Assembly: GCF_004792295.1 (NCBI RefSeq) | Contig: NZ_SRRY01000002.1 | Span: 682,001-746,000, forward strand | Reading direction: 5' to 3' | DNA length: 64,000 nt | From: Pseudoalteromonas sp. MEBiC 03607 | GTDB taxonomy: Bacteria > Pseudomonadota > Gammaproteobacteria > Enterobacterales > Alteromonadaceae | In this document: positions 36,739 through 45,191 of the stretch, in pieces | Numbering within the stretch: position 1 is the stretch's first letter | Layout of the letters: every line of letters begins with the position of its first letter | Notes under the pieces: generated by a model | The model's input: only the letters and a program-made list of their open reading frames with translations | What the model was told of the DNA's origin: nothing | Databases searched by the model: none | Made by a program: the position numbers and the translations under genes

Positions 36739-36879
36739 TTTTTTAACCTTGCAAGTAGGTTTATTTATCAGTTATTATTTGTACCTGTTTTGTTGTTTTT
36801 ATTCTGCGTGAATTAATAATGTATAAATCAGCATAATAAGGTTTTTGTTGCCATAAATTGCATTGCAAGGAGGCTTGGT

Positions 36880-37395
36880 GTGTTTTCATCAAGGATTAGT
36901 CATTTAGCTATATTAATTGCTACGTTATTTGTTTTATTCACTACAACACAGGTATTTGCGAATATGTTTGGTTTCTTTAATAAAAGTGATTTTATTTTGT
37001 CTGCTCCTGTAAAAGGGCAGTTATTTGATGATGGAAAACCTGTTGCAAATACCAAAGTGATGCGTTCACTTACTTACGGTGATGAATATATCGACGAAAC
37101 AGTAACTGATGAACAGGGCTATTTTACGTTTTCAGAAAAAACAATTAAAACCAGTAAGCCAGCTAACATGTTCGATAATGACTCATTGGTACAGCACATT
37201 TATTTAGAGAATGGCACGCCAGAGGGAATAATATTGTGGTATACACTTGTTTCACTTCATGAAAACAGTAAAACCCTCAAACGATTACTTGCTGATTTAA
37301 AATGCGATATCTCTAAAGAGCCAGAAACATACGATATTCCTATCGAAGAAGATACAAGCCATACTTTTGCGATTTATACATCATGTAAACTTTAA
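36880..37395 (+). CDS. Exported beta-sandwich protein paired with a lipase (DUF6795-like), with signal peptide
   Basis: Starting with GTG six bases after a perfect AAGGAGG (36867-36873), the 171-residue product has a signal peptide ending near VFA|N (about 27/28). The mature domain carries PVKGQLFDDGKPVANTKV and DETVTDEQGYFTFSE blocks, the same core as the protein at 33874. It is predicted to be periplasmic. It precedes lipase copy B by 30 bases. A periplasmic partner encoded with a lipase toxin fits immunity against a periplasm-acting phospholipase, but biochemical proof is lacking. Confidence 0.75.
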   Translation: MFSSRISHLAILIATLFVLFTTTQVFANMFGFFNKSDFILSAPVKGQLFDDGKPVANTKVMRSLTYGDEYIDETVTDEQGYFTFSEKTIKTSKPANMFDNDSLVQHIYLENGTPEGIILWYTLVSLHENSKTLKRLLADLKCDISKEPETYDIPIEEDTSHTFAIYTSCKL

Positions 37396-37425
37396 CCTAA
37401 CACGACTCATACAAAGGGAACTTAT

Positions 37426-38592
37426 ATGAATACCTTGACGCCTACTCAAGCGGTGCAACTCGCTGAGCTTGCTTATAAAGCAAAAAGTATTAAAACAACA
37501 AATTTACTTAATCACTCATTGCATGCATCTTTGCGAAATAATTTTAACTTCTCAATTAACCCAAGTGCTGTACAAGGTGTGTCGGGTGGGTTTTTCTCTC
37601 ATTTATTTGGTTTAAGCACAGGCTTTGGTTTAGTTGCACACGGAAAAAATGAGTTTCAAGGTGATTCTGTTATCACCATTCGCGGCACAGCCTCTTTAAG
37701 AGATGGTTTAACAGATGCAAACTTCGGTTTAAGTGGTGGTTCAAACGGTAGTATGGTCCATGCGGGTTTTAATAAAACGTTTTACACAATGAAGCCGGGC
37801 TTGCAAGAGTTTGTAACAGCAAATATACGAGACAAAGTAACAGGATGCGTACATTTAGTTGGCCATAGCTTAGGTGGTGCACTTGCAACGTTAGCGGCAG
37901 ATTGGATCAAAGCTGAATATTCGTTACCTGTAAAGCTGTATACATTTGGCTCTCCTCGTGTTGGTCTAGATAACTTCTCAAGAGCCGCAACAGGCAGAAT
38001 CGATAAGATTTATCGTTGTACTCATGGTGCCGATCCTGTCACTAAAGTGCCGTTATGGCCATTTTCTCATGCTCCTTATCAGGGCCAAGAAATTCGTTTA
38101 GACAGCGGGCAAGGTTTAAAAGGTGCTGCCCACAAACTCAGTGGTACACCTGGCTACATCAATACCGCAAATAGTAATGATTGGGGCAACCTGACAATTC
38201 GTGCGAATCATTATCTAAATACACCTGTGCGTTTAAATTTTGAAGATCGTAATCAAGCATCATTCAATTCACATTGGGCAGATAAATTAGGTGCGGCGCT
38301 TGTTACCTTATTAAAAGACGCTGGTTATTACAGTGCTGTCGCTGCACAAGCAGCGATTGGAACAGGCCTGACATTTTACGATATGCTTGCTCGAACTTTA
38401 GATAAAATTGCGAAAGCATCAGCATCATTTGCTGCACAAACACTGGGCCTCATTGGTCATATGTTGGTTTTTGCTGGTAAAGTTGTTAGCAAAGCCGTAG
38501 AACTAACATACAGTGTTATTAAGTGGGCTTTTGACTCGACTCTTGGTGCTCTTTATCGCGCCGCAAAAGACGGCTTAAATGGCTTAGATTAA
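37426..38592 (+). CDS. Class 3 lipase, candidate T6SS phospholipase effector (copy B)
   Basis: The 388-residue paralog of copy A has IRGTASLRDGLTD, GHSLGG, LYTFGSPRVG, the Asp motif HGADPVTKVP and a nearby His (SHAPYQG), so the Ser-Asp-His triad is probably intact. The helical C-terminal region after FNSHWADKLG is shared with copy A. No signal peptide is present. An AAAGGGAAC site precedes the ATG. It ends the island and is followed by a strong bidirectional terminator. Delivery by T6SS is inferred from position and lack of a signal. Confidence 0.85.
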   Translation: MNTLTPTQAVQLAELAYKAKSIKTTNLLNHSLHASLRNNFNFSINPSAVQGVSGGFFSHLFGLSTGFGLVAHGKNEFQGDSVITIRGTASLRDGLTDANFGLSGGSNGSMVHAGFNKTFYTMKPGLQEFVTANIRDKVTGCVHLVGHSLGGALATLAADWIKAEYSLPVKLYTFGSPRVGLDNFSRAATGRIDKIYRCTHGADPVTKVPLWPFSHAPYQGQEIRLDSGQGLKGAAHKLSGTPGYINTANSNDWGNLTIRANHYLNTPVRLNFEDRNQASFNSHWADKLGAALVTLLKDAGYYSAVAAQAAIGTGLTFYDMLARTLDKIAKASASFAAQTLGLIGHMLVFAGKVVSKAVELTYSVIKWAFDSTLGALYRAAKDGLNGLD

Positions 38593-38597
38593 TAACA

Positions 38598-38627
38598 AAG
38601 TGGGCATGCTGAATAGCATGCCCACTT
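38598..38627. terminator. Bidirectional terminator between convergent genes
   Basis: A perfect 13-base-pair stem AAGTGGGCATGCT / AGCATGCCCACTT with loop GAAT lies between the ends of lipase copy B (+) and the gene at 38638-39237 (-). The T tract on the plus side is interrupted (CTTATCATTTTTA). Confidence 0.8.
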
Positions 38628-38637
38628 CTTATCATTT

Positions 38638-39237
38638 TTAGTTTTCTTTTAATGAGCTTATTTGTATTCCATTCTTATTCAGCTCATTTTGTAGCTTTAA
38701 TGCACTGCCTTTTAAATTTGGTAACGTCTTGTTATTTATGCTATCGACCTCTTCATTTAACAGCTCTGAAGCATGTTTAGCCGACATTTTTCTACTGATT
38801 GCTGAATCAATTATAAATTGACTTTTGCTATAAAAACGACGAATTTCAGTTAAGAACTCACTGGGCGTTTCTAAAGTTGTGGGGGAATATTGCATGGTTT
38901 GCCAAATATACTTTTCGATTGTTGGCTTGTTATATTCAAGTTCGGACTTAGGCGGGCTTTTTGCTAGTAAGTTAGCAAATTTTTTGAGATGTTCAGCATT
39001 ATCTTTAACTTCATCATATAGAGAGGTTCTAAGATAATAATTATCTTCCATTTTACTGAATGAGTCGAATTTTAAAGCTTGCTCTAAACCACTTTGGGCT
39101 GCAAGATAAACCCCAAAAATAGTTGAAAAAACGAGGAATAATTGGTTTAGCCAAAAGCCAGTACTTTTTAGCTCTTTATTATCAACGGTTTTAAATGCGG
39201 TGGTTATCTTTGGGGTATTTTTATTTCCTATATCCAT
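38638..39237 (-). CDS. Unknown membrane-anchored protein
   Basis: The 199-residue product has one membrane segment near residues 28-46 (FWLNQLFLVFSTIFGVYLA) and a long, charged, mostly helical C-terminal part with probable coiled-coil character. No conserved domain is recognised. AAAGGAATTTAATA precedes its ATG. It is convergent with the lipase module and separate from soxR, so its function cannot be read from context. Confidence 0.6.
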   Translation of the reverse strand: MDIGNKNTPKITTAFKTVDNKELKSTGFWLNQLFLVFSTIFGVYLAAQSGLEQALKFDSFSKMEDNYYLRTSLYDEVKDNAEHLKKFANLLAKSPPKSELEYNKPTIEKYIWQTMQYSPTTLETPSEFLTEIRRFYSKSQFIIDSAISRKMSAKHASELLNEEVDSINNKTLPNLKGSALKLQNELNKNGIQISSLKEN

Positions 39238-39295
39238 TATTAAATTCCTTTTATTATTTTTACTTAGTATTTCACAGCTGTTTGATTTATAAACT

Positions 39296-39751
39296 TTAAT
39301 CTCTTTCTAAAAGCACAGCGCCGCTATGTTCCTCACCTAAATAGTCGTCTTTGTTGTAGATAGGGCATTTTGCCATTGATAAACAGCCGCAGCCAATACA
39401 ACCGTTAACGCGCTCGCGTAAACGCTGCATGTATTGAATTCGTTCATCTAGTTGTGTTTGCCATACCTTTGAAAGAGCTGCCCAATCTTGTTTAGTGGGT
39501 GTACGCTGATTAGGTAGGGTGCTTAACGTTTGTTTAATGTTTTCAAGGGTTATGCCCATAGTTTGTGCAGCTTTAATTACAGCAATTCGGCGTAATACAT
39601 CGGATTTATAGCGGCGCTGATTACCGTTATTTCGCCAGCTGCGAATAAGCCCCTTCGACTCATAAAAATGCAAGGTTGAAACTTTTACGCCACTGCGTTT
39701 TGCGACAAAGCCAACCGATAGGTTTGCATCAACAAGTTTTTTATCTGCCAT
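39296..39751 (-). CDS. soxR: Redox-sensitive MerR-family activator SoxR
   Basis: The ATG at 39751 has TTGGAG upstream and gives 151 residues. The N-terminal winged-helix domain (about 10-75) is of MerR type with TLHFYESKGLI and NNGNQRRY. The C-terminal cluster Cys118-x2-Cys121-x-Cys123-x5-Cys129 (CIGCGCLSMAKCP) matches the SoxR [2Fe-2S] site in spacing and position. SoxR senses redox-cycling compounds. It is divergent from a flavodoxin-like reductase gene, with a SoxR box between the two. No soxS was seen in the window, so it likely regulates its neighbours directly. Confidence 0.95.
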   Translation of the reverse strand: MADKKLVDANLSVGFVAKRSGVKVSTLHFYESKGLIRSWRNNGNQRRYKSDVLRRIAVIKAAQTMGITLENIKQTLSTLPNQRTPTKQDWAALSKVWQTQLDERIQYMQRLRERVNGCIGCGCLSMAKCPIYNKDDYLGEEHSGAVLLERD

Positions 39752-39767
39752 AATTTGCTCCAAGGTG

Positions 39768-39798
39768 TTGACCTAAAGTTAGCTTGAGGTTTTACGCT
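39768..39798 (+). promoter_or_regulatory. SoxR box and long-spacer promoter
   Basis: The near-palindrome CCTAAAGTTAGCTTGAGG (39772-39789) closely resembles the Escherichia coli soxS operator. It lies between TTGACC (39768-39773) and TACGCT (39793-39798), a 19-bp spacer as SoxR needs for its DNA-twisting activation. It is placed to drive the reductase gene at 39829 and lies 17 bases from the soxR start, so it could also autoregulate soxR. Confidence 0.85.
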
Positions 39799-39828
39799 GC
39801 GCACATCATAAAAAAAGGAGTGATAGTA

Positions 39829-40293
39829 ATGCAACAAAAACCAACAACAAATACGGTAATTATTTATTCAAGTGCGCGAAAACAGGGTAACACGAGCTTA
39901 CAAGTTAATGATTATAAAACGCAATATGGTGGCGATGTGGTATGCCTAGATGACTATGTTATCTCGCCTTATTGCTATGACAAGCAATATAAAAATGATG
40001 ATTTTTATGCGGTATTCGAAGCGCTGTTAAATTATCAACACTGGGTGCTGGCATCGCCAGTGTATTGGTATAACACCACACCGCAGTTTAAAGCATTTTT
40101 AGACCGGATCACTGATTATATGGATGATGAAACGCTAAGGCCAAAACTGAGAACACTGCGTGAAAAGCAGTTTTCATTGCTGTCAAATGCAGGTTCTGCA
40201 CACGCACCTAACGCGTTTATCGAGATGTTTAAAAACACCTTCAATTACTTAGGAATGACCTTTAAAGCGCATCAACATATTGATGCTAGTTAA
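39829..40293 (+). CDS. NAD(P)H-dependent flavodoxin-fold oxidoreductase
   Basis: The ATG at 39829 has AAAGGAG eight bases upstream; earlier in-frame codons would overlap the SoxR box. The 154-residue product has the flavodoxin-like fold pattern: IIYSSARKQGNTS (FMN phosphate loop, about 9-21), a Rossmann-like strand, and ASPVYWYNTTPQFKAFLDR (about 77-95), typical of NAD(P)H-dependent FMN reductases. It is the first gene downstream of the SoxR promoter, consistent with quinone or redox-drug detoxification. The substrate is unknown. Confidence 0.85.
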   Translation: MQQKPTTNTVIIYSSARKQGNTSLQVNDYKTQYGGDVVCLDDYVISPYCYDKQYKNDDFYAVFEALLNYQHWVLASPVYWYNTTPQFKAFLDRITDYMDDETLRPKLRTLREKQFSLLSNAGSAHAPNAFIEMFKNTFNYLGMTFKAHQHIDAS

Positions 40294-40340
40294 ACGCGTC
40301 TAAACAAGGTAGGCTAAAGTAAAAAACAACAGGAACTTTC

Positions 40341-40865
40341 ATGCAATCAACACTGTTAGGTTTATCTTTAGCCTTATTATCTTCGTTTAGTTATGCAGAG
40401 CAAGCTGAGCCTGCTATCAAAGGTTTTGGTTTTTATTATGATGTGCCAAACCATGCACCAATCTCTGATCAAACGGTGTTCAAAGTGGCATTTGATGTAG
40501 CTGATGCGGCAGAAAAAGGGGCGCAGAATAACAAAATGAACTCATTAGCAAGGTTCATTAATATGCATATAGCCCATGGTGTGAAGCCTGAGAACATTCA
40601 ACTTGCTTTAGTTGTGCATGGTGGCGCAAGTGTTGATGTACTGGAAAACAGTTTTTATAAAAAGCGCTTTGATAGTGACAATAAAAATCAGCAATTGATC
40701 TCACAATTGTTGGCACATAATACCGTTGTGTATGTGTGTGGGCAGTCTGCAACGCACATGAAGGTAAAGCAGCAACAGCTTATTCCTGGTGTGCAAATGG
40801 CGTTATCGGCAATGACCGCGCATGCACAGTTGCAGCAACAAGGTTATACACTTAATCCATTCTAA
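40341..40865 (+). CDS. Periplasmic DsrE-like protein
   Basis: The 174-residue product has a signal peptide (about 1-19, ending SYA|EQ) and a DsrE/DsrF-like domain with LALVVHGGASVDVL, NTVVYVCGQSATHM (one conserved-position Cys) and a C-terminal MALSAMTAHAQLQQQGY helix. DsrE-like proteins take part in sulfur transfer or redox reactions. It follows the reductase by 47 bases and overlaps the next gene by one base, so it may belong to the SoxR-controlled unit. Confidence 0.75.
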   Translation: MQSTLLGLSLALLSSFSYAEQAEPAIKGFGFYYDVPNHAPISDQTVFKVAFDVADAAEKGAQNNKMNSLARFINMHIAHGVKPENIQLALVVHGGASVDVLENSFYKKRFDSDNKNQQLISQLLAHNTVVYVCGQSATHMKVKQQQLIPGVQMALSAMTAHAQLQQQGYTLNPF

Positions 40866-41488
40866 TGAATATCTTATGTTTTGGTGACTCAAACACTTTT
40901 GGTATTTCGCCCGTCGATGGTAAGCGCTTTGCTGCTGATGAGCGCTGGCCTAGTTTACTTGGTATTAAATTAGGTGCCGGCTATCAAGTTATTGAAGCTG
41001 GCCAGCCTAATCGCACGCTGGTGAACGACCCACCTTTCAGTGGCGATAAACTGGGTATTAAGTACTTAGAGCCTTACCTAGCGGCTTATCATTTAGATGT
41101 GATTGTTATTCAGCTCGGCACGAATGATTTAAAGCGCCGTTTTGCACTGTCGGTTGCTGATATTGCCAAGGCACTAGAAGCCCTCATCTCAAACATAAAG
41201 AAATATTATCTACATCGAGACTTACCCAAAATTATAATACTAAGCGCTGCTAGGGTTTATGAAGTTGGCGCATATCAATCTATTTATGCGGGGGCGGCTG
41301 CAAAGTCTAATGAGCTAGTTAAGGCTTTTTCTGAACTGTGTGTGAAACAGCAAACGCTGTTCCTGGATATCACAGCAATAGCTCCGCCTTGCCAGCAAGA
41401 AGGTATACATTTAACCCTTGAGTCGCATCGAGCTATTGCAGAGCATTTGCTAGAGTTACTAATAAATGAAAAAAGCCACAGGTTTTAA
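40865..41488 (+). CDS. SGNH/GDSL-family esterase
   Basis: The 207-residue cytoplasmic hydrolase carries block I GDSNTFG (7-13), the Gly block in QPNRTLVNDPP, block III LGTNDLKRRF (about 84-93) and block V GIHLTLESH near 186-194, giving the Ser-Gly-Asn-His set. It resembles arylesterase-like acyl hydrolases. Its ATG overlaps the preceding stop (TAATG), indicating coupling. The substrate is unknown. The stop lies inside the hairpin that terminates the convergent TonB receptor gene. Confidence 0.85.
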   Translation: MNILCFGDSNTFGISPVDGKRFAADERWPSLLGIKLGAGYQVIEAGQPNRTLVNDPPFSGDKLGIKYLEPYLAAYHLDVIVIQLGTNDLKRRFALSVADIAKALEALISNIKKYYLHRDLPKIIILSAARVYEVGAYQSIYAGAAAKSNELVKAFSELCVKQQTLFLDITAIAPPCQQEGIHLTLESHRAIAEHLLELLINEKSHRF

Positions 41489-41502
41489 TAACTCAGTGGC
41501 TT
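41469..41502 (-). terminator. Terminator of the trehalose-locus TonB receptor gene
   Basis: A seven-base-pair stem AAGCCAC / GTGGCTT (41473-41479 and 41496-41502) is followed on the minus strand by six U. It overlaps the 3' end of the GDSL esterase gene. A second short dyad TTGATT/AATCAA lies at 41508-41523. Confidence 0.5.
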
Positions 41503-41541
41503 GGGTATTGATTTTACAATCAAGGGATTAGGGAGTTATTA

Positions 41542-43815
41542 TTAAAACTCGTAGCTAATACTTAAGCGTGTAGTACGCGGCATAATGTAACGACCATTCG
41601 GTGCATCAGCATTACGAGGGTCACCTTCTGTTATGCCTTGTTCGTCAGTTAAGTTATCAACCGCTAACTGCACTTTAATACCTTCCATAGGTTCAACAAT
41701 TAAACCTATGTCTACTTTTTCGTAACCTTCTAAAGTAACTGAGTTTTCGTTGTTTCCGTAGCGGTCATCAACCGCTGAGATTGTGCCGTACAAGGTTGCA
41801 TACATGTCACTAACTTCAAAGTCATAGCTTGGTGTTAAACGTACTTGCCATTTTGGCTGACGCTGACTTTCGTTGCCTTCGTTAGTTGGGCTTTCTGTTA
41901 TTTCAGTTTCTTGAAGCGTTGAGTTTAAGTTAACTGAGAAACCAGATTCATGGTTGTAGTTATAATCAAGCTCAATACCGTATGCTTCGTTGGTTAAAAT
42001 TTCAGATGGGTCACCTGGTCGACGATTAAATGTGTCACCTTTTACTTCGTTAGTGAAGAATGTTGCGTAAAAGTCGGTGCTGTCTGTTAATAATTTATAA
42101 CCAAACTCAGCTTGTGTTACTTCTTTAATTAGCTTTTCGCCATTTTGGTAAGCACCATAGTTATCACGGAAGTCGTCGAAGTAAGGCATTTTGTAACCAC
42201 GGTTTACACGAGCAAATACGCCCATGTCATCGGAAATTGAGTAGTTAATACCTGTTGTCCACGATGTTTTGCTTTCGTCATATTGAACAGACTGAGTGAT
42301 CACACCGTCAAGACCTTCATCAACTGAGTATTCCACTTCATGGTTTTCAAAACGAATACCTGCATCAAGCGTAAAGTCATCGTTGAATTTATATTGAGCT
42401 GTTGTGTAAAACGCATTGGTGCGTGCATCACCTGTTGAATTGATATCGTAGTTAAAGCCACAACCATCAACACTTGCATTACATTCGAAACCGTCTAGCA
42501 TTTCGCCACCTGCTTCAAGCACGTGATACGCTACATTGCCTAAGCTCCACCAGTCATTTGCTGATGTGCTTGCTGTGTAATAACCAAATGCCAGCGATAG
42601 ATTATCAAGCTTTTTAGCAAACGCTAAATCATTGGTGAATGCGCTGATCTCTTTTAATGCCACCCAACGGCCAACTTTTTGCACCGCCGTGTCTGCGCCG
42701 TATTCTGTGCCAGTTACTGCACCTGTTACTGGACCTGTTATCGTTTCACCGGTTTCAGCAGCTGTTTCAATCGTTGTTGCAGAGCCTGCCGGTACTAAGC
42801 CGTATGTGTTAGCATCACCCTTGGTGAAGTTAAAGCGATCTGTAAAGCTCCAGCCGTTATCAAATTCAAGTTTGATACTACCGCCAGAAACATGACCTTT
42901 CCAACCACGGCCTTCACCTAAGTCGATTTGTCGTTCGTCATTATTTGGGCCTGTGTAAATAGTTGCTTGGCGATTTAAAGTACCTAGTTGCGTGTACTCA
43001 GCATCAATACCGTCAACATTCAGTGGTGTTGGTAAGTACCAAGCACCGTGGTCATCTGTTTGACGGGTGTATAAATTAATGGTGCCGTTTTCTAACTCTT
43101 TTGTGATATTAATTGTGAACTGGCTGCCTTTTTCTGATGTGAAACCAGCATCACGAATACCTGGTGAGCTTTTAACATAACCACCCACCATAAAGTATAG
43201 ATCATCAGAAACCTCACCACTTACCACAGCATCAAGTCGCTGCAAGTCATAATCTGAGGTCGTGTATTTGAAAACACCTTCAGTGTATTCACCACCACGC
43301 TTTAAACGGAAATTCGTTGTTAAACCAGGCTGGCCGTTTGATACAACAGGGTTTGGACCACCACGCAGTGCTTCCATTGTTTCAATGGTTTCATCTAAAC
43401 GGAATAACGACGAGTTTTCTAAAAATGATAAAGTAGGTGCAGGGTAAATTGGTGAGCCTTCAAGACTCAATGTTAAAAATGGCGCATCGCCACCACCGGG
43501 AAAACCACGCACAAACACGTTTGCGCCAGATTCACCACCTGAACTTTCTACCCACACACCTGGTACGGCTTTAAACAAGTCAGCTGTACTTTTTGGCGAT
43601 AGTTTAACAATTTGATCGGCATCAATGTTTGTCACGGCGTAACCAGCGTCGATTTTACGAACACCGATACCGGCAGGTGTGCCCGATACGACAATTCGTT
43701 CTACTTTTTCATTTGCTGATTTTTGTGGCTGTTCTTCGGCCATTGCAGTTTGGCCACTGATTGCTAGCAGGATTGCAGAGGCTAATGCACTGCGAGTATA
43801 TGTTGTTGTCATCAT
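41542..43815 (-). CDS. TonB-dependent outer-membrane receptor, probable trehalose-family uptake
   Basis: The 757-residue receptor has a signal peptide (cleavage near AMA|EE, about 26), a TonB-box-like VERIVVSG (about 38-45), a plug domain (about 50-165, with TADLFKAVPGVWVES and VFVRGFPGG) and a long beta-barrel ending in aromatic YEF. AAAAGGAAATGGG precedes the ATG. An operator identical to that before the transporter-trehalase operon lies 94 bases upstream, so it probably imports trehalose or a trehalose-containing oligosaccharide. The sugar is inferred from the locus, not the receptor sequence. Confidence 0.88.
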   Translation of the reverse strand: MMTTTYTRSALASAILLAISGQTAMAEEQPQKSANEKVERIVVSGTPAGIGVRKIDAGYAVTNIDADQIVKLSPKSTADLFKAVPGVWVESSGGESGANVFVRGFPGGGDAPFLTLSLEGSPIYPAPTLSFLENSSLFRLDETIETMEALRGGPNPVVSNGQPGLTTNFRLKRGGEYTEGVFKYTTSDYDLQRLDAVVSGEVSDDLYFMVGGYVKSSPGIRDAGFTSEKGSQFTINITKELENGTINLYTRQTDDHGAWYLPTPLNVDGIDAEYTQLGTLNRQATIYTGPNNDERQIDLGEGRGWKGHVSGGSIKLEFDNGWSFTDRFNFTKGDANTYGLVPAGSATTIETAAETGETITGPVTGAVTGTEYGADTAVQKVGRWVALKEISAFTNDLAFAKKLDNLSLAFGYYTASTSANDWWSLGNVAYHVLEAGGEMLDGFECNASVDGCGFNYDINSTGDARTNAFYTTAQYKFNDDFTLDAGIRFENHEVEYSVDEGLDGVITQSVQYDESKTSWTTGINYSISDDMGVFARVNRGYKMPYFDDFRDNYGAYQNGEKLIKEVTQAEFGYKLLTDSTDFYATFFTNEVKGDTFNRRPGDPSEILTNEAYGIELDYNYNHESGFSVNLNSTLQETEITESPTNEGNESQRQPKWQVRLTPSYDFEVSDMYATLYGTISAVDDRYGNNENSVTLEGYEKVDIGLIVEPMEGIKVQLAVDNLTDEQGITEGDPRNADAPNGRYIMPRTTRLSISYEF

Positions 43816-43908
43816 TGTGTGTTCCCATTTCCTTTTGTGTGTAAAGCAAGTTATTGAAACGATTTTTGCAATTGTTAATGCCTTGCTTTTTTAAACCATA
43901 AAGATCAA

Positions 43909-43922
43909 TGCAAACGTTTGCA
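43909..43922. promoter_or_regulatory. LacI-family operator of the trehalose regulon (site 1)
   Basis: The perfect 14-bp palindrome TGCAAACGTTTGCA has the central CG typical of LacI-family operators. It is in the intergenic region between the receptor (minus) and the LacI regulator (plus), so it could control both. The identical sequence occurs at 45126-45139. Confidence 0.88.
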
Positions 43923-44082
43923 AATGGTTTTTATAACTTTTTGTTGTAAATTTGAACACAGGATTAGAGTATGAAATGCGTGCTACTGAAAAAATATTAT
44001 CTGCTGAAACGCAGCGGTTTAGTTAAAATGATGTTATATTGCTGGCACATATTCTAAGGACAGCACCCAGTGTTTTAGCATT

Positions 44083-45090
44083 ATGAATGAAAAAAAATTG
44101 AAGCTCGCTGATCTGGCTAAATTAGCAGGGGTTTCGACATCAACTGTGTCTCGCGCCCTGAATGATAACCCATTGATTAAAAAGGAAACAAGGGTAAAGC
44201 TTCAACGCTTAGCCAAACAGCATAATTTTAGTTTAAACACTGCTGCAAGTCGTTTACGAACACAAAAAACCAATGTTGTTGCCGTGATAATTAACCTAGA
44301 TGGGGACACCGAGCAGTCTATAAATGACCCTTTTCTACTTAAAGTTGTTGGCGAAATTAATCTTGCATTGAATAAATTTGGCTTAGAATTGCTGCTTTCA
44401 AACTCATTTATGGCGAGCGACGATTGGGCCAACTACTTCATAAATAGTCGTCGTGCTGACGGTCTTATAGTAGTTGGGCAGGGTAAGAATCAAGCAAATA
44501 TCGAAGCTGCAGCAGATGCTGGTGTGCCCCTAGTGGTTTGGGGAGATCCTAAATCGCCCAGCAATTACCCTATTGTAGGGAGCGATAATTATTTAGGTGG
44601 TAGGCTTGCTACTGAGCATTTATTGAATAAAGGAGCCAAGAATATTTTGTTCTTAGGTGATCCTGGGCATGCCGAAATAGGTGAGCGCCACCGAGGTTAT
44701 TTAGATGCGATAGCGAGTGCGAAAGCCACACCTCATGTGGTTTCTATTGATATTACAAGCGGCGCTTCTTACAAAAGTATAAATAAACTCTTGGTTGAAA
44801 AAGGCCTATATTTTGACGGTATTATGGCATGTAGCGATATGGTGGCACTTGGCGCTATGAAAGCGTTAAAAGAGCGTTATATTAGTATTCCAAATGATGT
44901 CGCTTTAGTCGGTTTTGACGATATCGCAATGGCAGATATCAGCCATCCTTCCTTATCAAGTATTAAACAGAATACGCAGCGTGCCTCAGTTATTCTTGTG
45001 GAAAAATTAATAGCGCAGTTTTCGGGGCAAACAACCACCTCTCAAGTTGTTGATATTGAATTAATTTGTAGACAATCCAGTCAGCGTTGA
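44083..45090 (+). CDS. LacI-family transcriptional regulator of the trehalose locus
   Basis: The 335-residue protein has a LacI helix-turn-helix (about 6-30, LADLAKLAGVSTSTVSRALN), the hinge region with AASRLRTQKT, and a periplasmic-binding-like effector domain (about 62-330). It lies between the receptor and the transporter-trehalase genes, and palindromic sites of LacI type flank it. It most likely represses the regulon and responds to trehalose or a derivative. Specificity is inferred from the neighbouring trehalase. Confidence 0.92.
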   Translation: MNEKKLKLADLAKLAGVSTSTVSRALNDNPLIKKETRVKLQRLAKQHNFSLNTAASRLRTQKTNVVAVIINLDGDTEQSINDPFLLKVVGEINLALNKFGLELLLSNSFMASDDWANYFINSRRADGLIVVGQGKNQANIEAAADAGVPLVVWGDPKSPSNYPIVGSDNYLGGRLATEHLLNKGAKNILFLGDPGHAEIGERHRGYLDAIASAKATPHVVSIDITSGASYKSINKLLVEKGLYFDGIMACSDMVALGAMKALKERYISIPNDVALVGFDDIAMADISHPSLSSIKQNTQRASVILVEKLIAQFSGQTTTSQVVDIELICRQSSQR

Positions 45091-45125
45091 TTTGAGCTGT
45101 TGTTAAATATTTGTTTAAATGCGTT

Positions 45126-45139
45126 TGCAAACGTTTGCA
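45126..45139. promoter_or_regulatory. LacI-family operator of the trehalose regulon (site 2)
   Basis: A second perfect TGCAAACGTTTGCA lies 52 bases before the MFS start. It overlaps a possible -35 TTGCAT (45135-45140) with -10 TAGACT (45158-45163) at 17-bp spacing, so repressor binding would block RNA polymerase. An extra half-site GCGTTTGC precedes it. Confidence 0.88.
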
Positions 45140-45191
45140 TTTACTTGATTGCTAAACTAGACTAAATAAAAATAATCTTAGGTTTGAGTGA

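Noticed and set aside
42632..42895. Antisense open frames inside the TonB receptor and other genes
   Set aside because: They mirror the codon structure of the real genes, have no ribosome sites and no recognisable domains.
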